DNA from: CAJBVW01 sp964457335
Lineage (GTDB): Bacteria > Myxococcota_A > UBA796 > SXON01
DNA length: 64,000 nt
Reading direction: 5' to 3'
Assembly (NCBI GenBank): GCA_964457335.1
Contig: CAYWGD010000018.1
Coordinates: 20,487 to 84,486 of the forward strand
In this document: piece after piece, positions 1-9,300 of the stretch
Position numbering within the stretch: the first letter of the stretch is position 1
Layout of the letters: every line of letters begins with the position of its first letter
The notes under the pieces: generated by a model
What the model saw: only the letters and a program-made list of their open reading frames with translations
Told to the model about the DNA's origin: nothing
Databases searched by the model: none
Translations under genes and position numbers: made by a program

Positions 1-589
1 CCTCGGCCCGCAGATCCAGCTCCTCCCGGGTGAGCGCCTCGAATTCCGTCGCGAGCTCGCGCACCCGCACCTTGCGTGACAGCCCGCTCCGCTCGAAGAG
101 CCGCGTGGCGAGGCGGACGAACGCGACGTCCATCGCCATCACGCGCTCCACGTCGGCGCGCAGCACCTTGACCGCGACCCGCTCGCCGCTCCGGAGGCGG
201 GCCACGTGCACCTGCGCCACGGACGCGCTGCCGATCGGCCGCTCGTCGAACTCGACGAACACGCGCTCGAGCGGGCCGCCGAGATCCTTCTCGATGGACC
301 GCCGCACCACCTCGATCGGCATGGGCTCGAGCTGGTCGAGGAGGCGCTGGAGCTCGTCGCACCAGGCCGCGGGGAGTCGGTCGTAGCGCATCGCCAGGAT
401 CTGGCCGAGCTTCACGAAGCCGCCGCCCGAGGTCTGGAGGAGCCAGCGCGCGAGCCGGGGCGCGGTGTCGGCGCCGACGAGCGTCAGGAGCACGAGGAGC
501 GGGCCGCCGACGCCCCACAACGCCGCGAGGGAGACGGCCCGGGCCGGGTACACCAGGACGCCGCCGGACCAGGGAGCCAGCGCCCTCAT
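1..589 (-). CDS. ABC1/UbiB (AarF) family atypical kinase, N-terminal part, runs off the left edge
   Basis: The visible 196 residues open with a hydrophobic N-terminus that could be a membrane segment. They continue into the ABC1 core: the family KxGQ-type motif (FVKLGQILAMR), the Ala-rich loop region (PIGSASVAQVHVARL), and the catalytic lysine strand (RVAVKVLRADVE). The nucleotide-binding and DPHPGN regions lie outside the window. ABC1 proteins are membrane-associated atypical kinases/ATPases tied to prenylquinone and other isoprenoid-lipid metabolism. The ATG sits in an ATGA overlap with the stop of the upstream FAD oxidoreductase, so the two are probably translationally coupled. It is the second ABC1 gene of this run (the other is 4972-6297), and the two are clearly divergent in sequence. 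The substrate is unknown. Confidence 0.85.
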   Translation of the reverse strand, partial: MRALAPWSGGVLVYPARAVSLAALWGVGGPLLVLLTLVGADTAPRLARWLLQTSGGGFVKLGQILAMRYDRLPAAWCDELQRLLDQLEPMPIEVVRRSIEKDLGGPLERVFVEFDERPIGSASVAQVHVARLRSGERVAVKVLRADVERVMAMDVAFVRLATRLFERSGLSRKVRVRELATEFEALTREELDLRAE

Positions 590-1881
590 GCGGCCAGCCA
601 GGCCGCGCGCGGCGGGTCGGCCGGCCGGGGAAGCGCGCGCCCGTCCCGCACCCGCCCGGGCGTCGGGTCCACCCCGCGGGCGACGAGCGCGGCGGCGCTC
701 CCCGCCGCCTCTCCCACCGAGAAGCACGTCCCCATCACGCGCGCGGAGGCGTAGGCCACGTGCGACGCGGAGAGGCAGCGCCCCGCGACCAGGAGGTTGT
801 CGAGCTCGCGGGGGCGGAGCGCCCCGAGCGGCACGCCGTACGCCTCGCCCCGCGCGGTCCAGGCGATGCGTGTCTCCCGACCCACGGGGTCGTGCAGCTC
901 CACGGCCCACGCGCCCTCGGCAACCTCGTCGGGGCAGCGCCGCGCTTCGAGGACGTGCTCGGCGCCGAGCGTGTCGCGCCCGACGAGGCGGGGGCCCTCC
1001 CGGACGCCGACCTGCGCGCCCTCCGCGGACACCCAGGCGTCGCCGAAGCCCGGCATCCGCGCGCGCAGCCAGTCGGCGTAGAGCCGCACCTGCCGCCGGC
1101 CCTCGCGCTCCGCCGCGTGGAGACCGAGCGGATCCGCGGGATCGAGGCCGTGCACCCGCGTCATGTTCACGACCACCTCGCCCGGGTTCAGCGTCGGGTA
1201 GAAACCGCCGGAGACCCGGGGGAGCGCCGCCGCGCCGCGCTCCACGTCCGCGCGCATCCAGCCGTTCATCGTCGCGCGTCCGACCGCCAGGGCGCGTGGG
1301 ACGTCGACGCCGGACATGCGGAACACCGCGGTGCCGGGCTGGAGGCGCCCTTCGTCGTCCCCGCGCGCCACCGGGACGCCCGCGAGCGAGCACAGGCGCG
1401 CGTCGCCCGTGGCGTCCACGAACGCGCCCGCTTGCAGTCGGAACGACGCCGCGGGTGTGTAGCCGACGACCTCGTCGAGCCGGCGGCCGGCTCCCGACAC
1501 CGCGCCGACGACGGCGTGCACGAGGACACGGACGCCGGCCTCGACGAGCATCGCGTCGTACACCCGCGCGAGCAGCCCCGGGTCGTAGTGCACGAGCCTC
1601 GTGGGTCCGAACGGCGACCACGCGGCGGCCCCTTCTGCACACAGGCGCGCGACGACCTCCCAACCGAACGCGGTGGCGAGCGGGCGCGGCTCCTCGGTGG
1701 CGGTGTAGAGCCCGCAGAACGTGCCGATCATCGCGGCCGTCCCGGCGCCCCCGAGGAAGCCGTGGCGGTCCACGAGCGCGACGCGCGCACCGGCGCGGGC
1801 CGCCGTGGTGGCGGCGGCGAGGCCCGCGGCGCCGCCCCCGACGACGACGACGTCGAAGCTGTGTGGAACGGAGGCGCTCAC
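586..1881 (-). CDS. FAD-dependent oxidoreductase (FAD_oxidored type)
   Basis: A 431-residue flavoprotein. Right after the start comes a dinucleotide-binding fold (VVVVGGGAAGLAAATTAARA), then an acidic strand end and a HGFLGGAGTAAMIG segment typical of PF12831-type FAD oxidoreductases. The C-terminus has a second FAD-contact region (LDNLLVAGRCLSASH) and a GEAAGSAAALVARG helix. No signal peptide, so cytoplasmic. The GTG start at 1881 forms a GTGA overlap with the upstream SDR. An upstream extension of the open frame is only an antisense-like shadow with no domain. The substrate cannot be read from sequence. Its place between an SDR and an ABC1 kinase, behind FO synthase, suggests an oxidation/reduction step in the same pathway (inference). 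Confidence 0.85.
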   Translation of the reverse strand: MSASVPHSFDVVVVGGGAAGLAAATTAARAGARVALVDRHGFLGGAGTAAMIGTFCGLYTATEEPRPLATAFGWEVVARLCAEGAAAWSPFGPTRLVHYDPGLLARVYDAMLVEAGVRVLVHAVVGAVSGAGRRLDEVVGYTPAASFRLQAGAFVDATGDARLCSLAGVPVARGDDEGRLQPGTAVFRMSGVDVPRALAVGRATMNGWMRADVERGAAALPRVSGGFYPTLNPGEVVVNMTRVHGLDPADPLGLHAAEREGRRQVRLYADWLRARMPGFGDAWVSAEGAQVGVREGPRLVGRDTLGAEHVLEARRCPDEVAEGAWAVELHDPVGRETRIAWTARGEAYGVPLGALRPRELDNLLVAGRCLSASHVAYASARVMGTCFSVGEAAGSAAALVARGVDPTPGRVRDGRALPRPADPPRAAWLAA

Positions 1882-2654
1882 CCCGGGGGCCGCGGCGCCT
1901 GGAGGGCGTAGAGGCTGGTGCTCATGCCGCCGTCCACGCGGAGCACGTGCCCGGTGACGAACGACGCGCGGCTCGACGCGAGGAACTCCAGCGCGTCGAC
2001 GACATCGTCGACGGTCGCCACCCGGCCGAGCGGGATCGCGCCGCACGTGCGGGCGAGGACGGCCGGGTTCGCGAGCGAGTCCCGTGTCACCGCGGTGCCG
2101 GCGACTGTCGCGGGGGACACCGCGTTGACGCGGACGCCCAGGTGCGCGACCTCGCCGGCGAGCTCCTGCACGAGCGCCACGAGCGCACCCTTGCTTGCTG
2201 TGTAGGCGGGGAGCCCGAAGCCGATGTGCGCCACCACGCTGGTGACGGCGAGGAAGCTCCCGCGCGCCTCGGCGAGGTGCGGCATCGTGGCCTGGGCCAG
2301 CAGGAAGGCGCCGCGGACGTTGACCGCCATGGTGCGGTCCCACTCCTCCTCGGACGTGGCTCGGAGGTCCTTCCGGACGACCACGCCCGCGTTGGAGACC
2401 ACCGTCCCGATCCCACCGGCGGCGTTCGCGAAGGTGGCGACCACGCGGCGGACGTCGGCCGCGACCGACACATCGGCCTCGAGCGGCAGCGCCCGCCCGC
2501 CGCGGCGCTCGATCTCCGCGCACACGTCGCGCAAGCCGGGCCCGTCCGTGTCGACACACCCCACCGGCGCGCCCGACGACGCGAACCGCAGCGCGGCCGC
2601 GCGGCCGATGCCGCTCGCGGCGCCCGTCACCAGCACCGGCCCGAACTCACCCAT
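1878..2654 (-). CDS. short-chain dehydrogenase/reductase (SDR)
   Basis: A classical SDR of 258 residues, close to the usual 250. The N-terminus has the Rossmann TGxxxGIG motif (VLVTGAASGIGRAAALRF), followed by the NAG motif (VVSNAGVVV). The catalytic Ser lies in VTSVVAHIG, the YxxxK pair in AYTASKGAL, and the C-terminus has the usual FVTGHVLRVDGGMS segment. An acidic residue after strand 2 (CVDTDG) suggests NAD(H) rather than NADP(H). I chose the ATG at 2654 because a GGGAG ribosome-binding site lies just upstream; an in-frame ATG ten codons earlier is possible. The start overlaps the end of cofH by 8 nt and the stop overlaps the next gene as GTGA. Confidence 0.9.
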   Translation of the reverse strand: MGEFGPVLVTGAASGIGRAAALRFASSGAPVGCVDTDGPGLRDVCAEIERRGGRALPLEADVSVAADVRRVVATFANAAGGIGTVVSNAGVVVRKDLRATSEEEWDRTMAVNVRGAFLLAQATMPHLAEARGSFLAVTSVVAHIGFGLPAYTASKGALVALVQELAGEVAHLGVRVNAVSPATVAGTAVTRDSLANPAVLARTCGAIPLGRVATVDDVVDALEFLASSRASFVTGHVLRVDGGMSTSLYALQAPRPPG

Positions 2655-3933
2655 CGTGTGCTCCCGTGTCGTCCAGTGTGCCATCTCTCGCGGCGGAGAG
2701 GGGACCGGGCCCGGTCCGCGCCTCCCGGCGTGCTCCCAGCCGGAGCGCCTCCCGCCGGAAGCGGAAGGTGTCACTCGCCGCCGTCGCCTCGTAGGTGCCG
2801 AAGCGGGCCGCCGGATCCCGCACCGCGTCGAGCGCGACCAGCTCGGAGGGGAGGGGGTGGTAGAGGGTGTCCCGGCGGCGTGGCGGCCGACCGATCCCGC
2901 GCGCGATCGCCTCGATCTCGGTGGGGCGGAGGGACTGCCCGTGCCGCGCGCCCGCCGACGTGGAGATGCTCTCGTTCATGAGCGTCCCGCCCAGGTCGTT
3001 CGCGCCGCAGACGAGCAGCCACTGGGCGAGCCGCCGCCCCTCCTTGACCCAGGAGGCCTGGAGGTTGGGGATGTCGGCGCCCAGCATCAGCCGCGCGACG
3101 GCGTACGTGCGGATCACGTCGGCGCCGTCGGGGCTCTGGAGCCCGCCGTCGGCGGCCATCGGCGCGGCGTCCGCCACGAAGGAGAGGGGGACGAACTCGG
3201 TGAAGCCGCCCGTGTCGCGTTGGATGTCACGCAACAGCGCGAGGTGTCGGGCGCGGTGGTGGAGCGTCTCGACGTGGCCGAACATCATCGTCGACGTGGT
3301 GCGGATCCCGAGCGCGTGCGCGGCGCGGACGATCTCGACCCACTCGGCGACCCGGATGCGCCCGGGCGCGATGCGGTCCCGAACGTCGTCGTCGAGGATC
3401 TCCGCCGAGGTGCCCGGCATGCTGCCCAGGCCCGCGTCGCGGAGCGCGCGGAGGTACTCGCCCACGCCCACCCGCGCGCGCCGGGCGCCGTAGAGGACCT
3501 CCTCCGGCGACCAGGCGTGCAGGTGGAGGCTCGGGACGGCGCGCCGGAGCGCGGCGGTGAGCTCGACGTAGAACCAACCGTCGAGGCCGGGAGGCAACCC
3601 AGCCTGGACACAGAGCTCGGTGGCGCCCATGTCCGCGGCCTCGCGCGCCCGGCGCAGGATCTCCGCCTCGTCGAGGAGGTAGCCCCGGTCCGAGCGGAAG
3701 CCGCGGGCGAAGGCGCAGAAGCCGCACCGCTTCACGCAGACGTTGGTGAAGTTCAGGTTGCGGTTGACCACGTAGGTCACCGCGTCGCCGACCTGGCGCG
3801 CCCGGAGCGTGTCCGCGGCGACACACAAGGCGTGCAGGTCGCTCCCCTCGGCGCCGAGGAGCACCACCGCGTCGTCGACGCCGAGCTCGCGGCCGTCGAG
3901 CGCGGCCGCCAGCAGTTCCTCGACGGCGCTCAC
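2647..3933 (-). CDS. cofH: CofH, FO synthase subunit 2 (radical SAM 4-hydroxyphenyl transferase)
   Basis: A 428-residue radical SAM enzyme. The 4Fe-4S/SAM motif CxxxCxxC is at C66, C70 and C73 (CVKRCGFCAF). Family features include YVVNRNLNFTNVC before the cluster, ELCVQAGLPPGLDG, and a long C-terminal MNESISTSAGA segment typical of the CofH/MqnE/MqnC superfamily. CofH transfers the 4-hydroxybenzyl group of tyrosine onto 5-amino-6-ribitylaminouracil, and CofG then closes the deazaflavin ring of FO. The GTG start overlaps the CofG stop as GTGA, matching a two-subunit FO synthase. MqnC/MqnE (futalosine menaquinone pathway) are relatives, but the directly linked CofG argues strongly for CofH. None of cofC, cofD or cofE is in the window. 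Confidence 0.9.
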   Translation of the reverse strand: MSAVEELLAAALDGRELGVDDAVVLLGAEGSDLHALCVAADTLRARQVGDAVTYVVNRNLNFTNVCVKRCGFCAFARGFRSDRGYLLDEAEILRRAREAADMGATELCVQAGLPPGLDGWFYVELTAALRRAVPSLHLHAWSPEEVLYGARRARVGVGEYLRALRDAGLGSMPGTSAEILDDDVRDRIAPGRIRVAEWVEIVRAAHALGIRTTSTMMFGHVETLHHRARHLALLRDIQRDTGGFTEFVPLSFVADAAPMAADGGLQSPDGADVIRTYAVARLMLGADIPNLQASWVKEGRRLAQWLLVCGANDLGGTLMNESISTSAGARHGQSLRPTEIEAIARGIGRPPRRRDTLYHPLPSELVALDAVRDPAARFGTYEATAASDTFRFRREALRLGARREARTGPGPLSAARDGTLDDTGAHDG

Positions 3934-4979
3934 GCGGCGATGTCCGCGCGGGCCCAGCGCTCCGCGAGCCGCGCGCGGACGCCCGGGAGCGCGGCCCGCA
4001 CCGCGGGGGCCAGCCAGCGCTCCTCCGCCGCCCAGCGCGGGTAGACGGGGAGGCGGGGCCGCAGCGACCACCCGAGCGCGGCGCAACGCGCCGCCAGCGC
4101 GTCGACGTGCGGCCAGGGGGCGCCGGGGTTGATGTAGTCGGGTGTCACCGGCGAGATGCCGCCGAGGTCCCGCAGGCCGGCGTCGAGGACGACCGGACGC
4201 GCAACGTCGAGCAGGTTGGGCGGCCCCTGGATCGTCACCTCGGGCGGCAGGCGCGTGCGGGCGGCCGCGATCGTCGCCACGAGCTCCGGGTCGGTGGCCT
4301 CCGGGGCGCCTTCCATGCGGATCCCCGGCCGATCGCGGAACGGCTGGACGATCACCTCCTGGACATGTCCGTGCCGCGCGTGCACCCGGGCGATGGCGTC
4401 GAGCGTGTCGAGGCGCTCCTGGTGCGTCTCCCCGATGCCCACGAGGAGCCCCGTGGTGAAGGGGATGGCGAGCTCGCCCGCCTCCTCCAGCATGCGCAGG
4501 CGGGCGGCCGGTCGCTTGTCCGGCGCGTGCGCGTGCGGCCCCCCCGGACCACACAGGCGCTCGGACACGCTCTCGAGCATGAGCCCGAGGCTCGCGTTGG
4601 TGGCGCGCAGCAGGCCCATCTCCTCGCGCGAGAGCACGCCCGCGTTGGTGTGGGGCAGGAGCCCGCGCGCGAGCGCCTCCCGGGACACCCAATCCAGGTA
4701 GGCGACCGTCGAGTCGTGCCCCCAGCCCGCCAGGAGGCGCCGGTAGGCGGGGTACAGCGACTCCGGGTGATCGCCGAGGCACAGGAGCGCCTCGCCACAT
4801 CCCGCCGCCAGGCCCGCGTCGAGCGCGCGGCGGACCTCGTCCGGTGCCATCGTCCATGCGGCGGGGTCGCCCGGGTCCTTCCGGAACGAGCAGTAGCCGC
4901 ACCGATCCCGGCACAGGTTGGTGACGGGCAGGAAGACCTTGGGCGACCACGTGAGCACGGGCCGCGCGGCGTCAGGCAC
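3930..4979 (-). CDS. cofG: CofG, FO synthase subunit 1 (7,8-didemethyl-8-hydroxy-5-deazariboflavin synthase)
   Basis: A 349-residue radical SAM protein. The cluster motif lies near the N-terminus at C23, C27 and C30 (NLCRDRCGYCSF). Further CofG-type landmarks are EALLCLGDHPES, LPHTNAGVLSREEM, TGLLVGIGETHQER, VQEVIVQPFRDRPG and a GGISPVTPDYINP segment near the C-terminus. It catalyses the ring-closing step that forms FO. The GTG at 4979 is preferred: residues upstream in the same frame are low-complexity antisense shadow, while this start gives a normal-length CofG and overlaps the ABC1 stop by 8 nt. It ends in a GTGA overlap with cofH. Confidence 0.92.
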   Translation of the reverse strand: MPDAARPVLTWSPKVFLPVTNLCRDRCGYCSFRKDPGDPAAWTMAPDEVRRALDAGLAAGCGEALLCLGDHPESLYPAYRRLLAGWGHDSTVAYLDWVSREALARGLLPHTNAGVLSREEMGLLRATNASLGLMLESVSERLCGPGGPHAHAPDKRPAARLRMLEEAGELAIPFTTGLLVGIGETHQERLDTLDAIARVHARHGHVQEVIVQPFRDRPGIRMEGAPEATDPELVATIAAARTRLPPEVTIQGPPNLLDVARPVVLDAGLRDLGGISPVTPDYINPGAPWPHVDALAARCAALGWSLRPRLPVYPRWAAEERWLAPAVRAALPGVRARLAERWARADIAA

Positions 4980-6297
4980 CCAGGCTCTCCGCGCGGGCGA
5001 GGAAGTCGGCCTCGACCTGGGCGTAGTCAACCTGCACGTCGAGCCGCGCCAGCACCGAGTAGAACCCGAAGTGCAGCCGGTTGGTGAACAACAGGTCGGG
5101 CGGCATCGGGAAGATCTCGGCGCGGGGCAGGAAGCGCCCCTTGAGCGCCACCTGCTGCGACGCGCCCCAGAGCTGTGTCGTGTACGCGCGGTCGATCCGG
5201 TAGGGCGAGCCGAAGACCGGGTCGAAGCAGCTGCGCGTGAACCCGACGGTGAGGTCCTGGTAGCGGCCGGGCCGCGCCTCGAACATGGCGACACAAGCGG
5301 CGGTGAACGCCGCCTCGTCCCGGGCGATCGCCGCGCGGTGCATCGCGCGGATCGGGTTCAGCCGCTTCTCGGGGATCCGTTGGACGCACCCGAAGTCGAG
5401 GAAGGTGATCGCCCCGTCGGGGTGGAACAGGTAGTTGCCCGGGTGGGGATCCGCGTTGAACCGCCCGCCGAGCAGGTTGCCGCGGAAGACGAAGCGCCAC
5501 AACGTCTCCGCCCAACGCCGCCGCTGCGGCTCGTCGGCCGCGCACGCGGCCGCGAAGGTCGCGCCCTCGACGAAGTCCATCGTGAGGACGCGGCGGCGCG
5601 TGTGGGAGCGGTGGATCGCGGGGATGCGCACGGTGGGGTCCTGTGCGTGGAACGCGGCGAACCACTCCTGCTGGGCGGCCTCGTGCTCGTAGTCGAGCTC
5701 CTCGGTGAAGCGCGCGCGCGCCTCGGCGATGATGCCGTCGGACTCGAAGCGCCGGGACCCGGCCATCGCCGCGAATTTCTCGAGGACGTCGGCCCCCTGG
5801 AGGTCCGCCAGCACGGCGGCGTCGATGCCGGGGTGCTGGACCTTCACCGCGACGGCGATGCCGTCGGGGAGCCGCGCGCGGTGCACCTGGCCGATGGAGG
5901 CGCTCGCGATGGGCTCGTCGTCCCACTCGGCGAACAGCCGATCGAGGGGCTGGCCGAGCTCGGTCTCCACGAGGCGACGCACGGCCCCGGGCTCGGAGCG
6001 CGCCGCGCCGGCGAAGAGCCCCGTGAGCGAGCGCTCGTAGGGCTGCCGGCTCCCCTCAGGGACCACGCCGTCGACGTACCCGGCGATCTGGCCGAGCTTG
6101 GCGGCGAGGCCGCGGAGCTCGCCGAGGTTGCTCGCGACCGAGCGCGCAGCCGAGTCCGTGCCGCCGAGCAGGCTCGCGCCGGCGCGGGCGCCCGAGGCGG
6201 CCATCCGCACCAGGCGGGACAGCCGGCCCTGGGGCACCTCCGTGCCCGGTCCGAGTTGGGGGCGATTTGGGGGGCCTTCGCCCGACGCTGCGCTCAT
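4972..6297 (-). CDS. ABC1/UbiB (AarF) family atypical kinase
   Basis: A complete 441-residue ABC1 kinase-like protein. It shows the KxGQ-type motif (LAAKLGQIAGYVDG, about residues 64-77), the Ala-rich loop replacement (IASASIGQVHRARLP), the VAVKVQHPG lysine strand near 150, RFNADPHPGNYLF, and the DFG equivalent ITFLDFGCVQ. The N-terminal 50 residues are low complexity. Known relatives (UbiB, ADCK3, plant ABC1K) work on or near isoprenoid lipids. No clear transmembrane pair is visible. It overlaps cofG by 8 nt and starts 40 bp after the P450 fusion gene, so it links the FO synthase genes to the large upstream fusion genes. ABC1 genes directly fused into an FO-synthase operon are not something I recognise. 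Confidence 0.9.
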   Translation of the reverse strand: MSAASGEGPPNRPQLGPGTEVPQGRLSRLVRMAASGARAGASLLGGTDSAARSVASNLGELRGLAAKLGQIAGYVDGVVPEGSRQPYERSLTGLFAGAARSEPGAVRRLVETELGQPLDRLFAEWDDEPIASASIGQVHRARLPDGIAVAVKVQHPGIDAAVLADLQGADVLEKFAAMAGSRRFESDGIIAEARARFTEELDYEHEAAQQEWFAAFHAQDPTVRIPAIHRSHTRRRVLTMDFVEGATFAAACAADEPQRRRWAETLWRFVFRGNLLGGRFNADPHPGNYLFHPDGAITFLDFGCVQRIPEKRLNPIRAMHRAAIARDEAAFTAACVAMFEARPGRYQDLTVGFTRSCFDPVFGSPYRIDRAYTTQLWGASQQVALKGRFLPRAEIFPMPPDLLFTNRLHFGFYSVLARLDVQVDYAQVEADFLARAESLGA

Positions 6298-6337
6298 TTG
6301 CGGCCTCCGGAGCCACGACCCAGCTAACACTCCGCCC

Positions 6338-9300
6338 TCACGGCGCCACGGCCGCGCCGGACGTTGCCACGCTCGGGACGGAGAAGCGGACGGGCAGCCC
6401 TCCCACGGGGAGTGGCAGGCCCGATCGGGCGATCTCGGGTGGCGCGCCGCCGAGCGCCCAAGCCCAGCGGCCCGCCGCGCGCGCCGCAAACAACGTCAGC
6501 GCCGCGTCCGCGAGCGCCACGCCGGGGCACCCGTGCGCCTCCGGGGCGCCGCCGCCGTGGGCGACCCAACCCGCGGGGGGCGCGCCCAGGAAGCGCGCGG
6601 GATCGAAGCGTCCGGGATCGGCGAACGTGGCGGGGTCCGCGTGGGTGGCGTCGATCGCGCCGATCACCACGCGCCCCGCCGGGATCCGGTAGCCCCCGAT
6701 CTCGAACGGGCGGATCACGGTCGAGAAGAGCGTGTTGGGTGTCAGCGGGAAGAAGCGCCGCACCTCCCGCGTGAAGGCCAGGGTGTACGGCGCGTCCGCC
6801 GGGGATCCGTCCGCGGACAGCTCGTCCGCCAGCCGCATCCGCAGCTCCGGCCAACGCGCCAGGGCGACGATCGAGCACGCCCAGGCGCAGTACAGCGCCG
6901 CGTACGTGCCGAACCACACCTGCATCAGGTCCGCGGCCAGCACGTCGGGATCCCGGGCGCCGCCGGCCACGAGGCGGCCGAGGACGCCCTGGTCCCCGGT
7001 CACCGTGCCGGCGCGGAGCCGCGCCCGGACGTCCGCCTGGAAGGTGTTCCGCCAGCGGAGGCCGCGCGCCATCGGGGACAACGGCAGCGGGAAGGGCGGG
7101 CCGTAGAGGGCGTCGTAGAGCGCGTCGACGTCCCCGGCGTCCGGCGGCACCTCGGCGGAGGCGGGCGCGCCCCGGACGAGCGTGTCACACGTGGAGTACG
7201 CGCAGCGCCGCAGCTCGGGCACCCAGTCGAAGGACCCGAGGCCCTCCCAACGCGCGCCGTACTCGTCGAGGACGGCCGCGAGCGACGGCACCGCATCCAG
7301 CGCGGCCGCGCCGCTCGTCGCGTCGAGGAGCCGCCGCTTCCGCTCGGCGCGCGCCGCCCCGTCCACGTGCGCGACCGTGTCCCCGCCCATCAGCGCGGTC
7401 CAGTGGTGCGGGTTGGCTCCCCGGCGCACGAAGTGGCGCTCGCGCTCCGCGCCGCCGAGGAGCGCGAACGCCTCGGCGCCGGCGAGCACCACGAGGTCCC
7501 TGCCGAGGAGGCGGGCCTGGTGGACGTTCCCGTAGCGCTCGCGCCGCTCGCGCAAGAAGCCGGCCGGATCGCGCGCGTAGGCGAGCGTCTGCCCGAGGAG
7601 CGGCAGGCCGAGGTCGCCGGGCGGGAGCCGCGGGTCGCTGCTCCCCTCGACGAGCCGCAGGAACGCGCGCATGAGCCCCGGCCGCTTCCGGCTCTCCGCG
7701 AGCCGGACGGCGCTTGCGGCCACGTCGGCCTCAAAGCGATCGAGCGCCACGGTGGCCGCCGCGGGCCCGCCCGCCTCCATCACCGCCACGGCCTGGTTCC
7801 AGGCGCGCTGCCGGACGGCCTCCATCACCACGTGGGCCACGGGGCCGAGCAGCCGCGCGGCCGGGCCGGCGACGGACGCCAGGCGGGGCGTGAACGTCGC
7901 CGCCACCCGCACGGTGGCGGCCGGCGTGGACTCCGCGAGGACCCGGTCGATCCGCCGGTAGTCCCGCGCGTGCCGCCCGTCCCAGGGATCGAGGTCGGAC
8001 GCGAGCAGCGACTCGACGTGATCGTGGAGCAGGTGCGCGTTCAGGCAGAGCAGGTGGTCGTGGGTGACCGGCCCGTCGCCGTGGCCCGTCGCCGCGAACG
8101 CCTCGCGCCACCACGGCGGGACCGCGTCCTCGTCGCCGGCGCGCCACCGGTCGAGGGCGTTCTCGTAGAGGTTGGCGAGGCCCAACGCGAACCGCGACAC
8201 CCAGGCGGGGTCCTCGAAGCGCCCCTCGGCGAGGTGGCGCCGCAGCACCACGAACATCGTGTCGTAGAGGATCGCGATGATCCCCATGCGGTCCTGCGCC
8301 TTCGCCATCTCCGCGGCGAGAACGTCGAGGCGCGCCTCCACCTCGGCGAGGGTGCGGTGGGGAGCCGCCGTGGCCGCCCGGCGCGACAGCGGCAGGGGAG
8401 CCCGCACCGTGGGCGCGAGGGGCCCCCCCGCGAGGCTCGACGGCGCGAGGACGAGGGCCAGCAAGGCGAGCGACGCGGCCGTGAGCCGCGCCATCTGGAG
8501 GTCGGGCCAGCGCTCGAGCGCAACGCCGAAGGAGGCGGCCGACGCGGAGAGAAGCCTGCCGTCGGGGTTCCCGAGGGTGTCGATCGCCGCCACACCCGCG
8601 AGCGCGAGGATTGCGACGACGAGGAGGATCCGGCGGCGAGCGCCGGACCCCCAGCCGGCCACCAGCGCGGCGGTGGTGAAGGTGAGGGCCGCGCCCCAGA
8701 GGAGCACCAGGAGGGAGCGGAATCCCGGGAGGTTGGCCTGGAGCCACGCGAGCGCGTCCGTCGGCGCGGACTTCGGCCACCCGACGCCGAGGACGCCCAG
8801 CAGCGCGAGGCCGCCGACGAGGGCGCCGGTGAGCGCCGTCGCCAGCGCGTTCGGCAGGTGTGTCGTCCGCGTGGCCGGGCGGGACCCGGCGTGGAGCGCC
8901 ACGAGCACGGCCCCGGCGCCCACCACGCCCAGCGCGATGCGCACCCCCTGCCAGCGCTGCCACGCTGTCACCGTGTCCGCGAGCGTCGTCCCCGTCCCCG
9001 CGCCGGCGCGGAGCGCGTCGTTGAGCCCGTCGAACACCACCGGCGTGAGCGCCGCGGTGGCGCCCCACGCGCCGAGCGCCGTGAGGTGGAGCACGCGCCG
9101 CGTCGTCGTGGGCGCGCACGCCGCCGCCGCGCCGAGCGACAGGCCCACGAGCGCGCCCATGCCCTGGAGCACCACGTTGGTCGTCTCGAAGTGCACGCCG
9201 AACCAGGCCCCGAGCGCCCCGTCGTCGAGCGCGTGCCACCCGAGGGACACGCGGAGCCCGAACAGCAGCTGGCCCAGGAACGGCAGCACGGTGAGCGCCG

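Noticed and set aside
2647..3933. CofH as a menaquinone futalosine-pathway enzyme (MqnC/MqnE)
   Set aside because: The directly overlapping CofG and the CofH-like motifs favour FO synthase; no other mqn genes are nearby.
4980..5294. N-terminal extension of CofG
   Set aside because: It is Arg/Ser-rich shadow of the ABC1 gene. Starting at GTG 4979 gives standard CofG length and a coupled overlap.
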